Shown one piece after another: positions 48,460 through 60,699 of a stretch of DNA of 64,000 nt. Both the position numbers and the translations under genes were made by a program. Source of the DNA: Epiperipatus broadwayi (Eukaryota > Onychophora > Udeonychophora > Euonychophora > Peripatidae). Each line of letters opens with the position of its first letter. Within the stretch, counting starts at the first letter, position 1. The notes beneath the pieces are model-generated. The model saw only the letters and a list, made by a program, of their open reading frames with translations. It did no database searches and was not told where the DNA came from. Location: positions 3,601,149-3,665,148 of the forward strand of contig JAQFVV010012405.1 in assembly GCA_028023455.1 (NCBI GenBank). Direction: 5' to 3'.

Positions 48460-50545
48460 TGAATGACAGAAACTATGAATTTCAAAATTATAATGTTCTT
48501 AATAAACATATAAGAAAACAATCATCACTTAGTAAGATGAATGATATATATTAACAGAAAAATAGAGCAACAAAACTATTAAGAAAAGATTAATAGTCAA
48601 TATTTTTAATCTTCAGAAATATTCCAATAAATTAAAATTAAAATTTGCTAATTGTCTGAAAATATTGAAAAATGTTGAAAATAATTCAGACTTAACTGAA
48701 ATCAATAAGAAGCTAATTGATACTCAATTAAAAATTACAAGAAAGATGGCAAGTAAAAACAAAACAAGAAAAGACAGTGAAAGGTGAAATGAAGAAATTA
48801 GAATTTTTAAAACATAATTAACTTAGAGGAATTGAATATTTGGGGTTGTATAAAATGGTACAAAAATAATAATGGTATAAGAAAATAGACAAAACTCTCC
48901 ATACAGTAGTACTAGTGAAATGGTGATCATATGATGTTTAGTGGTTTGTAAGAAAACAGATTTACAACTGGCAAAGAATGCTATAAAAAAGAATAGATCT
49001 CAAAAAATATATAACATCTTAGTATTAAAAAAAACATATTTCAGCAATAAAAAGAAAATATAGAACTACTATTAAAAAGAGATATAACATTATGAAATAT
49101 GTGGTAGTGTTCTATTAAGAATTACATAATAATAAAGAACCAGAAAATAAAGTACTCTTTACAATTATTAAATCTTCTGAATAATAAATGAAGAAGTGAG
49201 GTATGCAATTAAATCTATGAAGAAGGGCGAAACTTCAAAAAATGATGAAACTATTATTGATATTATAAAAAAAGCAGATGCAGAAATAGAAAATATATTG
49301 GCAAAGTTATATACTAAATGTCTAAATGATAAAGATGTAGTTGGCGATTGGAAGAATGTAGTAGTAATATTAATATTTTTAAAAGGTGAGGAAGAATAGA
49401 TATTATAGATTTTTCAGTCTATTATCAGCTCTATACAAAATTGTTACCAATATAATTATAATTAATTTATAGTAAACTTTGGATTCTAACTAACCAAAAA
49501 AATAAGCTGGATTTAAAAGTAGTTTTAGTATTTAGAGAAGTTGTAAAAAGATTCAGTAAATATGATTATCCTTATATAATGGATTATAAAAAAAGCATTT
49601 GGTTCTGTAAGATTTTTTTGGTGACTAAAACTTTGAACCAATAATGTATAGATCTGAAATATTGCCATAATTCTGAAGAAAATTAATCAGTATATATATC
49701 TGCATTAATTATATTACATGATGATATTAATAAAATTACCACTGATATGGGTATTTGACAGAATGATTCCTATCTCAAAAATTTTTATTATACCATTTTT
49801 TCAAAATATATTTTGGTCCTTAAAATGAGGAAATAAGGGAGCCAAATTATTTAAATCATCTAAATTTTTTATTATGGAATGGTTATTTTTTTAGATAATG
49901 TTTTAGAGCTTAGGAAAGGTTATAAGAGTTATCAGATAGATAAAAATACAAAGTAGAACTAAAAATAAATGATAATAAGTTTAAAATAAAGTTCAATGAA
50001 TTTTTTTCAGAACAAAATAAAGATTGATAATCATGAATTAGAAAAACATAAGTATTACAAATATCTTGACCAGATTATTAATACAGATAAAATATAATGG
50101 ATGAAATTAATTGTAGAATTAAACTTGGATGAAGTGCTCTTAGTAAAAAATATTTAGTATTAAAAGAAAATACACCATTGTGTTAAAAAGAAAAGTTTTT
50201 AATATATTATTTTATCAGATGAAACTTCAGATTACCCAATGAATTACTGAAAGATGTGAATTAGGAATAACAAGAAATCGAAAACTAAATTCATGTATGA
50301 AGAAATAAACAGGCATCATTTAAAGGATTAAGAGACTAAAATCGTGCTATGTTGGATATGCTGTTGAAAAGAATGATAACAGATGGACAGTTAAAGTGCT
50401 AAATTGGATACATAGAGATTGCTACAGATCTAATAACAGACCACAGGTGAGACAAATAGATTAGAAAATTTGGTGGTATGATGTAGAGAAAAAAAGCTAT
50501 TGATAGGAGAAACTAGATTTGAAAATAAGAATAATGATATCGCAG
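48460..50545 (+). pseudogene. RTE-type retrotransposon ORF, decayed full-length-type copy
   Basis: Plus strand, many stops. From about 48475 NYNVLNKHIRKQSSL parallels FNVLNRRYIKY in the 40-kb copy. The linker has KLIDTQLKITRKMASKNKTR (about 48705-48765). The open part 49196-49399 has RYAIKSMKKGE, then LAKLYTKCLNDKDVVGDWKN, the start of the RT domain, collinear with the interrupted copy. Later come KYDYPYIMDYKKSIW (about 49560-49600, the position of the (F)VDYxKAFD motif), KIDNHELEKHKYYKYLDQII (about 50015-50075) and RWTVKVLNWIHRDCYRSN-like sequence around 50380-50435. The catalytic YxDD is not recognisable. A family A copy sits in the linker at 48888-48940. It is a pseudogene with no possible product. 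Confidence 0.8.
48888..48940 (+). mobile_element. Fold-back family A, copy 7 (deleted), nested in the RTE relic
   Basis: Only the two outer parts remain: agacaaaactctccatacag, tagtact, and gaaatggtgatcatatgatg, joined by a few bases. The body is missing. It splits the RTE linker region, so it inserted after that copy. Confidence 0.7.
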
Positions 50546-50790
50546 TTTACCAGATCTTTTTAAATTTAATACATATGTCATAAATCTGTATATATTACGT
50601 TACATAACTATACACACATATGGGTAAACATACTGACAAACATATAATTTTATATAATAATAACTCTAAAGAAATACAATCATAAACAAAGGTCTTTTAA
50701 ATGTTTAGAAAGTGCTATAACAAAAACTAAAAATTACTTTATGTAATCTCATATTTTTCACATCCGTAATCCACTTTAAAGAACAACCAC

Positions 50791-50812
50791 AAAAAAAAAA
50801 AAAAAAAAAAAA
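50791..50812. repeat. Poly-A run (22 bases)
   Basis: A pure A run about 250 bp after the RTE relic and 600 bp before the next LINE relic. It could be a retroposon tail, but no element ending here was recognised. Confidence 0.8.
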
Positions 50813-51399
50813 CAACGTAATTACTATTTGTTAAATACCTCTCAACTAAAAATGCAAAAATATTTTTGGCTCAATCTTATGATTTATCTAGGAGATACAT
50901 CTGCTAGACTTTCACATATAAAACAAAAAATCCCTTCATCTAACATTAAAAATAATCAATCATTCATTAGTCAATAGGTCCCATTATTATTCCACCACTT
51001 CAAAACTAAATTTCAATACTCTGTCTTTCCTTACATTGATACTCATTTTTTTAATTCAGTAATTGTAATCATGGAATTCAGAGAATATTTAAATTTAGCT
51101 TAACATTATTTCATATAGGATTCACATTTGTCCTCCTCATCCCCCAAATTCATATTAACTCAGCCAAGCTTCTTAACTATTCCAATATTCTTAAATCTAT
51201 TCAATAATTCATTTAAGCAGATTTATCAAATTTAATAACTATACCCTGTCTCTCTAGTTCCTTTTCTCAAAAAAAAAATTTCATCCAATCTAAATAACTT
51301 ACATATCTCTATGCATCCATCATTAAAAATAAAATATAACCCATTAGTCTTTCTTCTTTCTCAGTCTTTCAATTCATAAAAAAAAAATCATCCACCATT

Positions 51400-52690
51400 G
51401 CTGTCTTATCCTTTTTAAAAATAATTATAAACCAACTGCAACACTTCAGAGAAACTAGCTAACTTCTGTTAAATTCGACATTACATCTGCCTTTGACTTT
51501 TTCACAATTGAAAATCTAATTCAGGCTTTAAAAGCATTTTTAACTGCTTTATCCCTTTGTTATTAGTAAATGAAAACAAAATAAGTAGCATCTACATTTC
51601 ATTTATCAATAACCCCATTAAGCACATCTTCTACATGGATAATCTTGTCATCTTTATCAAATTCTAAAAAATATTGTTAATAGTACTATCAACAATTTTT
51701 GAAAGCTTTATAAAGCAATGGGAAATCTATTTAAACTCAAAAATCAGTCAGGATTTACTTTTTACATCCACTGAAACCTCAACCACTTCCTATCTAAAGC
51801 CTCTCTATTATTTTATGCCAAAATCTGCCATGAATACATTAATATTTCCTAAAACATGGTATCATAAATTATATCTTTTTTAAAAAAAAAGAAAATAAAC
51901 TCCTTAAAGCATCAAAATTATATAGGCAGGAAAATCATGGCAATGAGTATTAAAACCATGCAAAATCTTGCCAATAATAATGGCTTTTTACTTCATTCTA
52001 TCACAATATTCCAACTGCAAAGAATAATAAATGTAATAGTCATATATCTAATCTTTTTTTCAGACTCATAAAAATTTATTTCTATTTATCAACAGACACG
52101 TCACCATACCTTAAAAATATCTTTTACATAAATCTTCTCAATAATCCCGACCACCAACTCTATATCTAAACAACATACTCTATCAACTAAAATTAATTAC
52201 TGGAAAACTATTAACAATGCCTACAAAACTGAACAAAAATTAACACCCCCCAACTTCTTCACTGCACACATTCAAAAAATTTCAATACTGGTATCTGGAG
52301 CCCAAACTTTCCTTATTAAAGTTAATTTGGAAGCTTTACCAAACAGTAGCTTCTTATTTAAAAAAAATATGTTCTGATATTAAATATTCACATTCTGTAA
52401 TAAAAAAAAAAAGAAAAAACTATCAATTAATTTCTCTTTAAATGTCCATTACTTTCAAATATACTGAACTCTCAATACATCTATCACTAAGTCTCAATCA
52501 GCTTCCCAACCACACTCATTAACAGTATAATGAGAGGGTGTTTTACCAGCATTAGGGCAACCATTGCCATTCTACTCACTGATTGGTTTCTTAGCTGCCA
52601 TATTTGCTTCAATCCAGACTCTAGAAAAAATTACAATAACTTTTTTACAATAAAAATATATAAAATTAGAGATCAAGTCCTTGCAAATAA
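51400..52690 (+). pseudogene. Second LINE relic, Jockey/CR1-type reverse transcriptase (decayed)
   Basis: Plus strand, heavily degraded, identified by order of motifs and not by an intact frame. The open part 51674-51883 reads LSTIFESFIKQWEIYLNSKI, like the LLSxxxKxFE region of Jockey/CR1 RT. Further on it reads FPKTWYHKLYLF, where these RTs have a D-SKAFD-VWHxxL motif. In other frames, NPDHQLYI near 52150 sits where the YxDD box belongs. Close to 52450-52620 a frame reads SLNVHYFQIY, later SLIGFLAAIFASIQTLEKIT. The distance and order fit one element. Family E sequence follows directly and may be its 3' untranslated region. The assignment to Jockey/CR1 is tentative. The short frame 52530-52802 is not separate. 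Confidence 0.4.
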
Positions 52691-53110
52691 TAAAAGCAGC
52701 TATTCAAAAATGAATATGGCCATTACAACTTCAAAAAAAAAAAAAAGGGAAGAAATGAAAGGGGGTGGGGACTACTCTAAAAATGAGTTTTACAATCTGT
52801 GAATTACAAATATGTTCACCTATAAAGCATACTAGTCCACTTTTTTTGTTTATTTAATATTTTACTATGTCACCTTTTAGTTTTTTTAGCCGAAATTTTC
52901 CATCTGAAATAGTTCAATACAGTGTCTAATTGTGGATCTCCAATGTATTCTATTCTCTGCCATATCTCCCCAATGGAAATAATTACTATTGAACTTCTTA
53001 GAATGTTTTTGAGATGATCCTTATAATGTAGATAGGTCTAGTTCTTCTTTGAAATCCATGTTCTTCCAGATATATAGGCAGCTACATGGAACGTAATTAC
53101 TTTATCTATA
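52690..53110 (+). repeat. Dispersed repeat family E (copy 2), possible LINE 3' region
   Basis: Blocks gggactactctaaaaatgag, attacaaatatgttcacc, tatttaatattttactatgt, attttccatctgaaatagtt, gtgtctaattgtggatctcc, aatgtttttgagatgatcct and taatgtagataggtctag match 3030-3420 in the same order. Position immediately after the LINE relic suggests they are its 3' end. Confidence 0.55.
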
Positions 53111-53725
53111 CCATTGTAAATACTGCATAAAATTAGGATAGGATCCGACCTTTGTTTAAATACTCAATACCTATCATTAACTATACAGTTTCCTCATCAA
53201 ACTTATTATGTAGCAAACCAAACCCATAAAAATCATTTCAAATTTCAATTAAAGCATATTTCATGTTGTGATTAAATTTTCCCCACTTGTATATAATTAT
53301 TTTTAAAACTGACTCTATTAACAAATAAATATATGCAGATATGAAGTATTAATACCTCTATACTATATAAAGTATAACGTGTATATATGAAGTTCTATAC
53401 ATCAAAACTAATATAAACAATACAATCACGTATTTCATCAATAAAGATTGTTAAAAGTAAACAATGAGTAACCGATCAGCAAAGAATAGACAAGACAATT
53501 TTTATTTGGATTTACCATTAAAAAATAGATAGATTGAATTAATTACAATATATATTATAGCAAATTGTCTTTCTTGTATATATAATAATTTCTGTTTAAC
53601 ATTAATTTCTTTTCAGAAACTATTAAGCAATCTTTCTATGTCATTTTTTTTAAAAAAAGGTTTTATTTCAATCTTATTTATGTGTATGTGTTTTGAGTAA
53701 AACTTTACTTACGAACGCATGTTCA
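53111..53725. other. AT-rich sequence without recognisable features
   Basis: No element or reading frame recognised between the LINE tail and the following microsatellite. Confidence 0.5.
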
Positions 53726-53727
53726 AT

Positions 53728-53765
<38 letters not shown>

Positions 53766-53766
53766 T

Positions 53767-53804
<38 letters not shown>

Positions 53805-53832
53805 TTACTACTACTACTACTACTACTATTAC
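53728..53832. repeat. (TAC)n microsatellite with TAT interruptions
   Basis: About 35 triplets, with att interruptions at three places spaced 27-45 bases apart, suggesting that a mutated unit was copied by slippage. The 72- and 83-codon frames over it (poly-Val, poly-Thr) are artefacts. Confidence 0.95.
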
Positions 53833-56480
53833 AAATATTCCAAAAATTCTGAGAGAAGTGTCTTCAGGGAAGAGAATGGATAAATATATCACAGCTGGAA
53901 AGTATATCGATCAGTTTAAACCTAAACGTAATAACTGTCAATAGTTACAAGTTGGGGTTCACAAAAAGGAAGTACCACTTTGAAAATGAAGACTTTTCTG
54001 TCGAGCTTTGACTGTAAGCTTAAACCGTGTCATAAGTTAAATACTTATGTAAGCCCACAACATTCACATTGTAAAAGACCGCACCTTAACTTTTTAGAGA
54101 CAAAATATGACTTCTAATGCAATATTTTTAAAACTAGTTAATCCCTAATTCAATGTTCGATTTGAAAAGGTCGGATTGAGTATATTTTAAAACAAAATAC
54201 AGAACTTTCTTATTGAAGTGAAAATTAATTTTTTTGCATCCAATATTGATATCATTTTATTATTGATTGAAATAAAGTAAAAACAGCCCACAGCTACAAT
54301 TTGATTCACACAATGTTTTAATCATTTCCGAAGGGGGTTAAAGTGAGGCGATGGTGACGTAGCATTGTTATTGATATTCACTTGCTAAACAAATTTAAAA
54401 TGAATTTTATTATTTGTCATTTATTTTGCAAAAGTATTATTATTGTTGCTATTTAATGCTATAACTAAATTATTTTAATTCTCACATTTTATAATTTTAG
54501 ATGCAGAACATTATTTAGCATAGTCGTGATCATTGATCATCGTCAGCAATAACAATCGCTCACAACTAGTGCAGCTATCCACCCCCCCCCCCCCAAAGAC
54601 AAAGAAAGAGAAGAGAAAAAATAATTATTGTAGTATTGTATTACATTGGAGATAAGTTTGGGGATTACTTCACAAACCAACCATGAACGCCATATACAGA
54701 TTATTTTTTGGTTATTCAAGATCTTGCCGATTCTGTCTTATTTTTTTCTGTAGTAAACTTTATTTATACTCTAGTTGATAATGATAGCTTTTTATTATAT
54801 TCTATTTCACAAGCATATTTTTCCAAAGAAAGCAATTAATATTTTCACATTAATCTAATTTTTGGGTCTGCCTTTTACATTCCATGTTCAAGTTTACCCT
54901 AAAATATCTCTTTAGAAAATTTGTTATTAAGTGCCCAATCCAATTAAAGTGTGACCTCAAGAGATGAGATTATAGCATTACATCAAGTAAACTGAAAAAT
55001 TCCAATAACTTTGATGTAATCAAGTGGTTTAAGAACCATGAAGAGCTTTCTTTAAAAAAATATTTCTAGTGTTTATGTTGCCTAAAGATTTTATTTCCTA
55101 TGACATCTCTTTATACTATTAATTTAATTGCAGTAATTATATCTTTATAAATAAATACCCTTTCTATATACAAACCTAGAAAAATATTTAAATTGACTCA
55201 TATTGTGAAGTTGCCTTTGAAGCCAAAAGTTATTGAAGGGCTTATGTTTTTTAAATTACTTACAAAATCAAAATTTTCATAGGTTGCTTTAAAACATTGG
55301 GTGCACATTGTAGATCATCTTTTACTTTATCAAGGATAACACCAATATGAGCATAGTTTAAATTAAACATCATGATAATTTTTAATTTTAAGCCTACATT
55401 ATATTCTAATGTCTACTTCATGAAGGTATCTATAAACAGTTCCAAAATGTTATTATAAACATGGTACATATCTTCGTTTAACACCAATTTTCATTCAAAT
55501 GCCTTATATTTAATCAGCTGTAATAATTATTCACCTTATTTAGTCATGTAGAAGCTATATAATAAAAATAAATTTCAGTGATCAACTAAGTAATACCAAA
55601 TATTGCATTTATATAGGGGGAAAGGTTTTTATAGTGTTGAAAACTAATGAGTCTCTGGTAGTGATTCATATATGATTTAAAATATATTCTACAAAATCCT
55701 TGAAAAACTTTGCTGAAGTGAGTAACAATGTTATTCCATATAAATATTACAGTTTTTGCTATTTTCTTTATTTTTAAAACTTAAAACAATGGCACTATTT
55801 CTTAAAGAATCTATATAATCTTAAAAAACTTCAACATCTTTGAATCTATCATATCATAATCATATTTTAAAATTTTCCCATTACCAGCTTATATCTTTGT
55901 TCAAATCTAAATGAATATATCATCAAAGTGGCCACCTCACTTCCTCAAATCATGATCCAAATATTACTTTTATTTGTTCAAAATAGCATCATTATCCCAT
56001 AAAACATCAATCACAGATTTAATAGGATTATGTGATTATCTAATTATTTTTCAGGTTCATATGTTGCTTTCATTATATCAAAAATCAAAACTGACTACAA
56101 TCAGATAATGTCTTTTTTTTTTTTTGCAATTTTAATCCCTCCAAAAAATTGAAAACTCTTTTATCAGTCATTGCACTTTACTTTTAAATATTTATGTTGC
56201 TTATGACATTCCCTTTCAGTTTATTATTCTGATCAGAAAATTATATATTTAAAAAAAATCAAATCACTAATAATAGAACAACTGTCATACAATCAATCAT
56301 GATTTTTCTTTTTAATAAACCAGCAAATAGATTTACTTGTACCATATAACCCTTAAAAATAATTGTACAACCCAACTTGATAAACTTAACAGTCCAAATT
56401 AGTAATTTTAGTGGTTTTGTGCAGTGGGAACAGAGTATATGGTAAAGCTCAGAGTTTATGGATCATGGCCCAGCTGTCAT
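53833..56480. other. Mostly AT-rich sequence; poly-C run at 54582-54594
   Basis: 53950-54600 is less monotonous than average and includes gatcattgatcatcgtcagca and a 13-base C run followed by an all-purine tract (aaagacaaagaaagagaaga). No gene or shared repeat was identified in the remainder. Confidence 0.45.
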
Positions 56481-56508
56481 TTCCAAACTTCAAACTTTTT
56501 ATGAACAC

Positions 56509-56566
56509 TAAACAAGCATCACATGATCACAATTTATGCTTGCTACTGTATGGAAAGTTTTGCCTG
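56509..56566 (-). mobile_element. Fold-back family A, copy 8 (end-to-end deletion), flanked by 13-bp direct repeats
   Basis: Reads taaacaagcatcacatgatc, acaatttatgcttgct, then actgtatggaaagttttgcc, tg. Only the two end regions remain, in inverted arrangement. The 13-mer tttttatgaacac lies at 56496-56508 and 56567-56579. Confidence 0.8.
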
Positions 56567-56917
56567 TTTTTATGAACACCCATGAAACCATTTAATTACT
56601 TTAATAATTTTAGTGTTTAATAGATATTAAAATATAGCATAGAATGTAGATGTTTATAAGAAATTAATATCAAATTTGTTACTAATTTCATTGGAATAAA
56701 CCTATTTGTTAATGCAATTCGAATCTTTTAGCCAAGTTCAATCATCTGTTTTGAGTGTGGTGACATCTAGGATTCTTTACTATAATTTTTCTATCTAAAC
56801 AAAGTGTCCATAATTATTAATTTATTTTTTACATAAAAATTTATGAACAGCATACTATTTAAGTTTGAAGGATTATTACAATTACTTCCAATAACTACTC
56901 TTTCTTATTGCATTGCC

Positions 56918-57150
56918 GAATGTATACCACATAATACTAAATTGTCTAAGAACTTTACTACTGTTACACAATGCTTTATTTACCACCCTTTCTTATAGTT
57001 TGATTGTAATAGTTGATGTTAGGAGATATAAAGTTTTGAAGAAGATTGCTGGGGCAATCAAAACTGAAACTGTAAGAAAGGGTGGTAAATAAAGCATTGT
57101 ATAATAGTAGTAAAGTGCTTGGACAATTTAGTATTATATGGTATTTCCAA
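56918..57150. mobile_element. Hairpin element, ~75-bp arms, containing family D end
   Basis: Left arm ataatactaaattgtctaag, ctttactactgttacacaat, gctttatttaccaccctttc is matched inverted on the right by gaaagggtggtaaataaagc, attgtataatagtagtaaag, cttggacaatttagtattat. The loop (about 57003-57065) holds gaagaagattgctgggg, the family D motif. ttccaataact occurs at 56886-56896 and 57145-57155, possibly a target duplication, although it does not abut the left arm exactly. A 62-codon minus frame is within the arms. Confidence 0.75.
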
Positions 57151-57170
57151 TAACTTTGGATCAAAGTTTA

Positions 57171-57182
57171 CCCCCCCCCCCC
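57171..57182. repeat. Poly-C run
   Basis: Twelve consecutive C immediately after the hairpin element. Similar C or G runs are at 54582-54594 and 3072-3081. Confidence 0.85.
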
Positions 57183-57889
57183 AACTAAAGCATTAAAATC
57201 TTCAGGCAAATCATTCAATCTTTTAATGGCATTGATGTAATAATATTATCATCCAGCAAGAAATGAAGGATTTTTTCTCTCTGAAATCTCAGGATAAAAT
57301 AGAAGGCTGATAAAATGGCATATCATTACTCAAAACAACACTATTAGTCTTTCACTGATACATTTAGTAATCCCCAAAATAAAAATAATAAATTAATTAA
57401 CTAAATCTTGAGAATTCATTAGCTATAAATGCTTTCCCCAATTGCGTAAAATAGCATTTTTAGATAACATTTTCATAATTTCTTTTATTTCTATTATAGG
57501 CAAAAGGAGTTTCTAAATATTACTATCAAAAATGAAACATTTGCAAAGATCATATTAATGACTCAGTCTACTATACCTGCATCATCATTGCTTTCTCACC
57601 ATAAATGGTTTGTACAAAGAATATAAATAATTAAAAAAGAGAATAAAAGATTATAGTTAAAAAAATAGAAATATGATGGACAAGCCACACTAATTTAAGT
57701 AACAGAAATCAGTAAAGTAAAAAAGACAAAAAAGTTTGTTTATGTGAGAAACAATATCCAAGTTTTGATCAGTTAATATCACTTCAGAAGAAGAATGCAT
57801 TCATGATAGGGTACTGCTTATTGTTTATTCATAGTTAACCCTCATTTACTATCAGACAATTATGGACCCTATTGTTAGCCTGAGTTTAT

Positions 57890-58190
57890 GTATGTATGTT
57901 AAATTTTTCATAGATTAGTAGGTTGTGGTCATTAACTATTATATAATTATGTTTAAATATTACTAATAAATCATAATCAGATGTAATTTTATATTATCGC
58001 CATCCACTTAACATAGTTTATATCAGTAACTCATTTAATGTATCTATATTCAGTTTTCCATAGATTAGCAGATTGTGGTCACTAACTATAATATCATTAT
58101 GTTTAAATATCAATAATAAATCATCATCAAATGTAATTTTCTATTATTGTCATCCTCTTAACATAGTTTATATCTGTATATCATTTAAGT
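57890..58190 (+). repeat. Tandem duplication, ~150-bp unit
   Basis: tagattagtaggttgtggtc at 57911 and tagattagcagattgtggtc at 58061 are 150 bp apart. Both are followed by actaactat, aattatgtttaaatat, aataaatcat, tgtaattttctattat-type blocks and cttaacatagtttatatc. Scattered substitutions show it is not recent. Confidence 0.85.
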
Positions 58191-58199
58191 TTAATGAAC

Positions 58200-58635
58200 T
58201 TTTTGATCTTTAGCCATCATCTACCAAAATCAGATCATGAATACATATCTAGATCAGTTTTTCCAAAGCATTCTATTATTTGCTTTGTTCTTCAAAACTT
58301 CTTAACTATCTTCTTCTTTAAATCATTTTTTCATATTTCAGCTTATTCTCTACATTTCCAATTTCTTTAATTTTCTTAGAAGTTATTTTCATCTTACACT
58401 CAAACTATCTATTATATGTTTGAATAATCAATGAATACTAGATAAAATAGTGCTATAAAATATCTTGGCTTCATCTGTGAAGACTGGAATTCAAAGTTAA
58501 TACTAATGCACTTATGCAACAAGCAACCACTTTTTATTCATTTATACTATTCAATTTAATTTTCAAAAATTCAAAATCTTTTAGGATTTGAACTCAAGAT
58601 AGTTGCATTTCAGGATATTAATTTGATGTTATATA
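58200..58635. other. AT-rich sequence without recognisable features
   Basis: No element or reading frame could be supported. aggatttgaactcaagatag at 58583 resembles a pol III B box but stands alone. Confidence 0.45.
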
Positions 58636-58639
58636 TAGA

Positions 58640-58760
58640 GCTCACAAATAAGCTCTTAACAAGCTTTGCAAAATATCCCCAACCCAAGACCGGTATCTGC
58701 TACTGGCTTCCTTAGTGAGGTGCTAGGATATTCAAAGCATTAGAGATGTCTACAAAATAC
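58640..58760 (+). mobile_element. Fragment related to the 18.1-kb inverted-repeat element
   Basis: gctcttaacaagctttgcaa, then ccggtatctgctactggctt, ccttagtgaggtgctaggat and attcaaagcattagaga parallel the interior of 18141-18476. No terminal repeats were seen. Confidence 0.5.
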
Positions 58761-58769
58761 ATAAGTGCC

Positions 58770-60110
58770 TTAGTTCCAAGATAACTTCTATGGAGTAAGC
58801 ATAGGAAAAAAAATGATATTGTCATCTTCTTACTTTTTAATAAATAATCCTCTTACCATATTCCACTAATTTGACTTTTCTCAAACTTCTCATCTTTTCT
58901 CCTCTCTTTTTAACTTTCAAAATTGCTGTTCAACATACATCAATATTACAAACAAAATACTTCATAAGGCACTTTATTCTATCTTCAAAAATAAACCTTA
59001 AGTGTATTTAAAAAGTTGGAATTTTAATTCTAATTTTTGATCACCTTTTCCATCATCAGTTAATTAATTATTCTAATATTTAAAAGTAATAATCTATTGA
59101 ACTATGACCATCAAACTTTTATTTTTGTTTGACCATTCATATTGTCTTAGTTTTATTTGCACTTATTCCAAAATTTACTATAAATTCCATCTACTCTACT
59201 TAACATTCTATGCTACCAGGAGCAATTCTTTTTATTTTAAGCCATTTATTGCAAGTTTAAATAACCAATATATCTTAAGTAATAATGTTAATTTATTTAC
59301 ATCTAACAAATGATAAAACAAGAGTATCTGCCTATTCTAGTGCCATCTATAGTAAGTTTGAGTGAGAAATGATTACTAGATAGTAGTGCATTTAAATTTT
59401 CATCCTTATTTGCCTTTATAAGTAAGATTTGAGATATAAAACTGAAAGTAGTATAATTATGCAACCAGCATCTACTTTAACTTTACTTTAGGTTTAAAAT
59501 TAAAAGTGTAATTCAAAACACTCTACGTTTTTGATCCCTAGTCAAGCTACCAGAACAGTTAGTTACATAGCTTTGTTTCTGGGTAAACAACTCATACATT
59601 TTAGTAAATTACATTTTTTATTAGCTGTAGGTACTTTTTCTTTTGACTAAGAAACAAACTACTTAATAACAAACCACTTCAATTTTTTTCTTGCACAATT
59701 TATGATAAAGAAGATAATATCATCTAAAAATAGTAATAAACTAGATTAGAGAACTGCTTGTTCAATTTGTTATTAATATCATTTCTATAAAGACAAAACA
59801 ATGTCAATAATTAATAAAAAAGTGAGATTATTGAAATGTGTAGTAGTTAATCTAAAATAAGATCTACATAACTGTTCAGGAAAATTGACTTAAGTTCAAC
59901 ATTTTAGGATGCTTTGAATTTCTAGCTTTTATTTTGAATAGTGAAATGGCGTTAAAAAATAATTTCTAGATGCAAAACTATATGACTTCCAGTTATACAT
60001 TCCAAGCTTCATTGATAAATACAAAGGAAAGAAACTAGTCTGATGTTAATAATTGAAAGTCATTATCATCTCATAATCATGATCACTGAAGCTTGTTATT
60101 GATGTCACCA
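58770..60110. other. AT-rich sequence without recognisable features
   Basis: A 69-codon frame at 59104-59313 is rich in F, Y, S and N and has no motif. Nothing else recognised. Confidence 0.5.
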
Positions 60111-60115
60111 TAAGA

Positions 60116-60651
60116 CAGTGATCTTCAACCCTTGGTCTACGGACTGGTGCCAGGCCGTAGAAATTTTTTACCGGTCTGCTAAGTTTGTAATAACAAAATA
60201 ATAAGAGTTTTAACTTTTAATTAATATAAACAATTTTTATTTATTTTTTCATCTCATTTTTACCCAATTAAAAAAAAAAACAGAACAAAAACAAAATCTA
60301 ATCAATCATACATAAATTAATTTGTTTTTCTAGTTATCACAGATATTTATGGTGAGAGGGGGATAGAATTACATTTTTTAATACTTTTCTAAAAAAATTT
60401 AAACTTAAAAAAAAAAGTTTTTTATTATACAAACTCCATATATATATATAACTTCATCTTGTATATTTAACATTGTTTGTTTGATCAGTTATAAGAATTA
60501 TGCTCATCTAAGGCTAAGCAGTTTGCATCTTTAAGAAAATTTATCGATAGACTTTTGCCGGTCTGCGAAACCTTATCCTTATTTTCGCCAGTCTGCAAAA
60601 TCTTATCCTTATTTTTACCAGTCCGCAGGTGTGAAAAGGTTGAAGACCACT
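60116..60651. mobile_element. Second hAT-like non-autonomous element
   Basis: Left end cagtgatcttcaacccttgg and right end (minus strand) AGTGGTCTTCAACCTTTTCA form terminal inverted repeats of the CAGTGGTTCTCAACC type found in many hAT families. Inner sequence rich in ggtctgcgg-like words (tctacggactggtgccagg; gccggtctgcgaaacc) is present at both ends. The flanks ccataaga (60108-60115) and tcataagc (60652-60659) match at 6 of 8, consistent with a decayed 8-bp target duplication. A ~30-bp unit (cggtctgcgaaaccttatcc, ttatttt) is repeated 2-3 times at 60556-60630. No transposase frame. Confidence 0.75.
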
Positions 60652-60699
60652 TCATAAGCGATAGTTTTTTTACCTTTATTTTATGATATCTACATCTTC

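Noticed and set aside
59341-59360. gtgccatctatag as a CTCF-like site
   Set aside because: A single partial match with no cluster and no GC-rich context, so easily chance.
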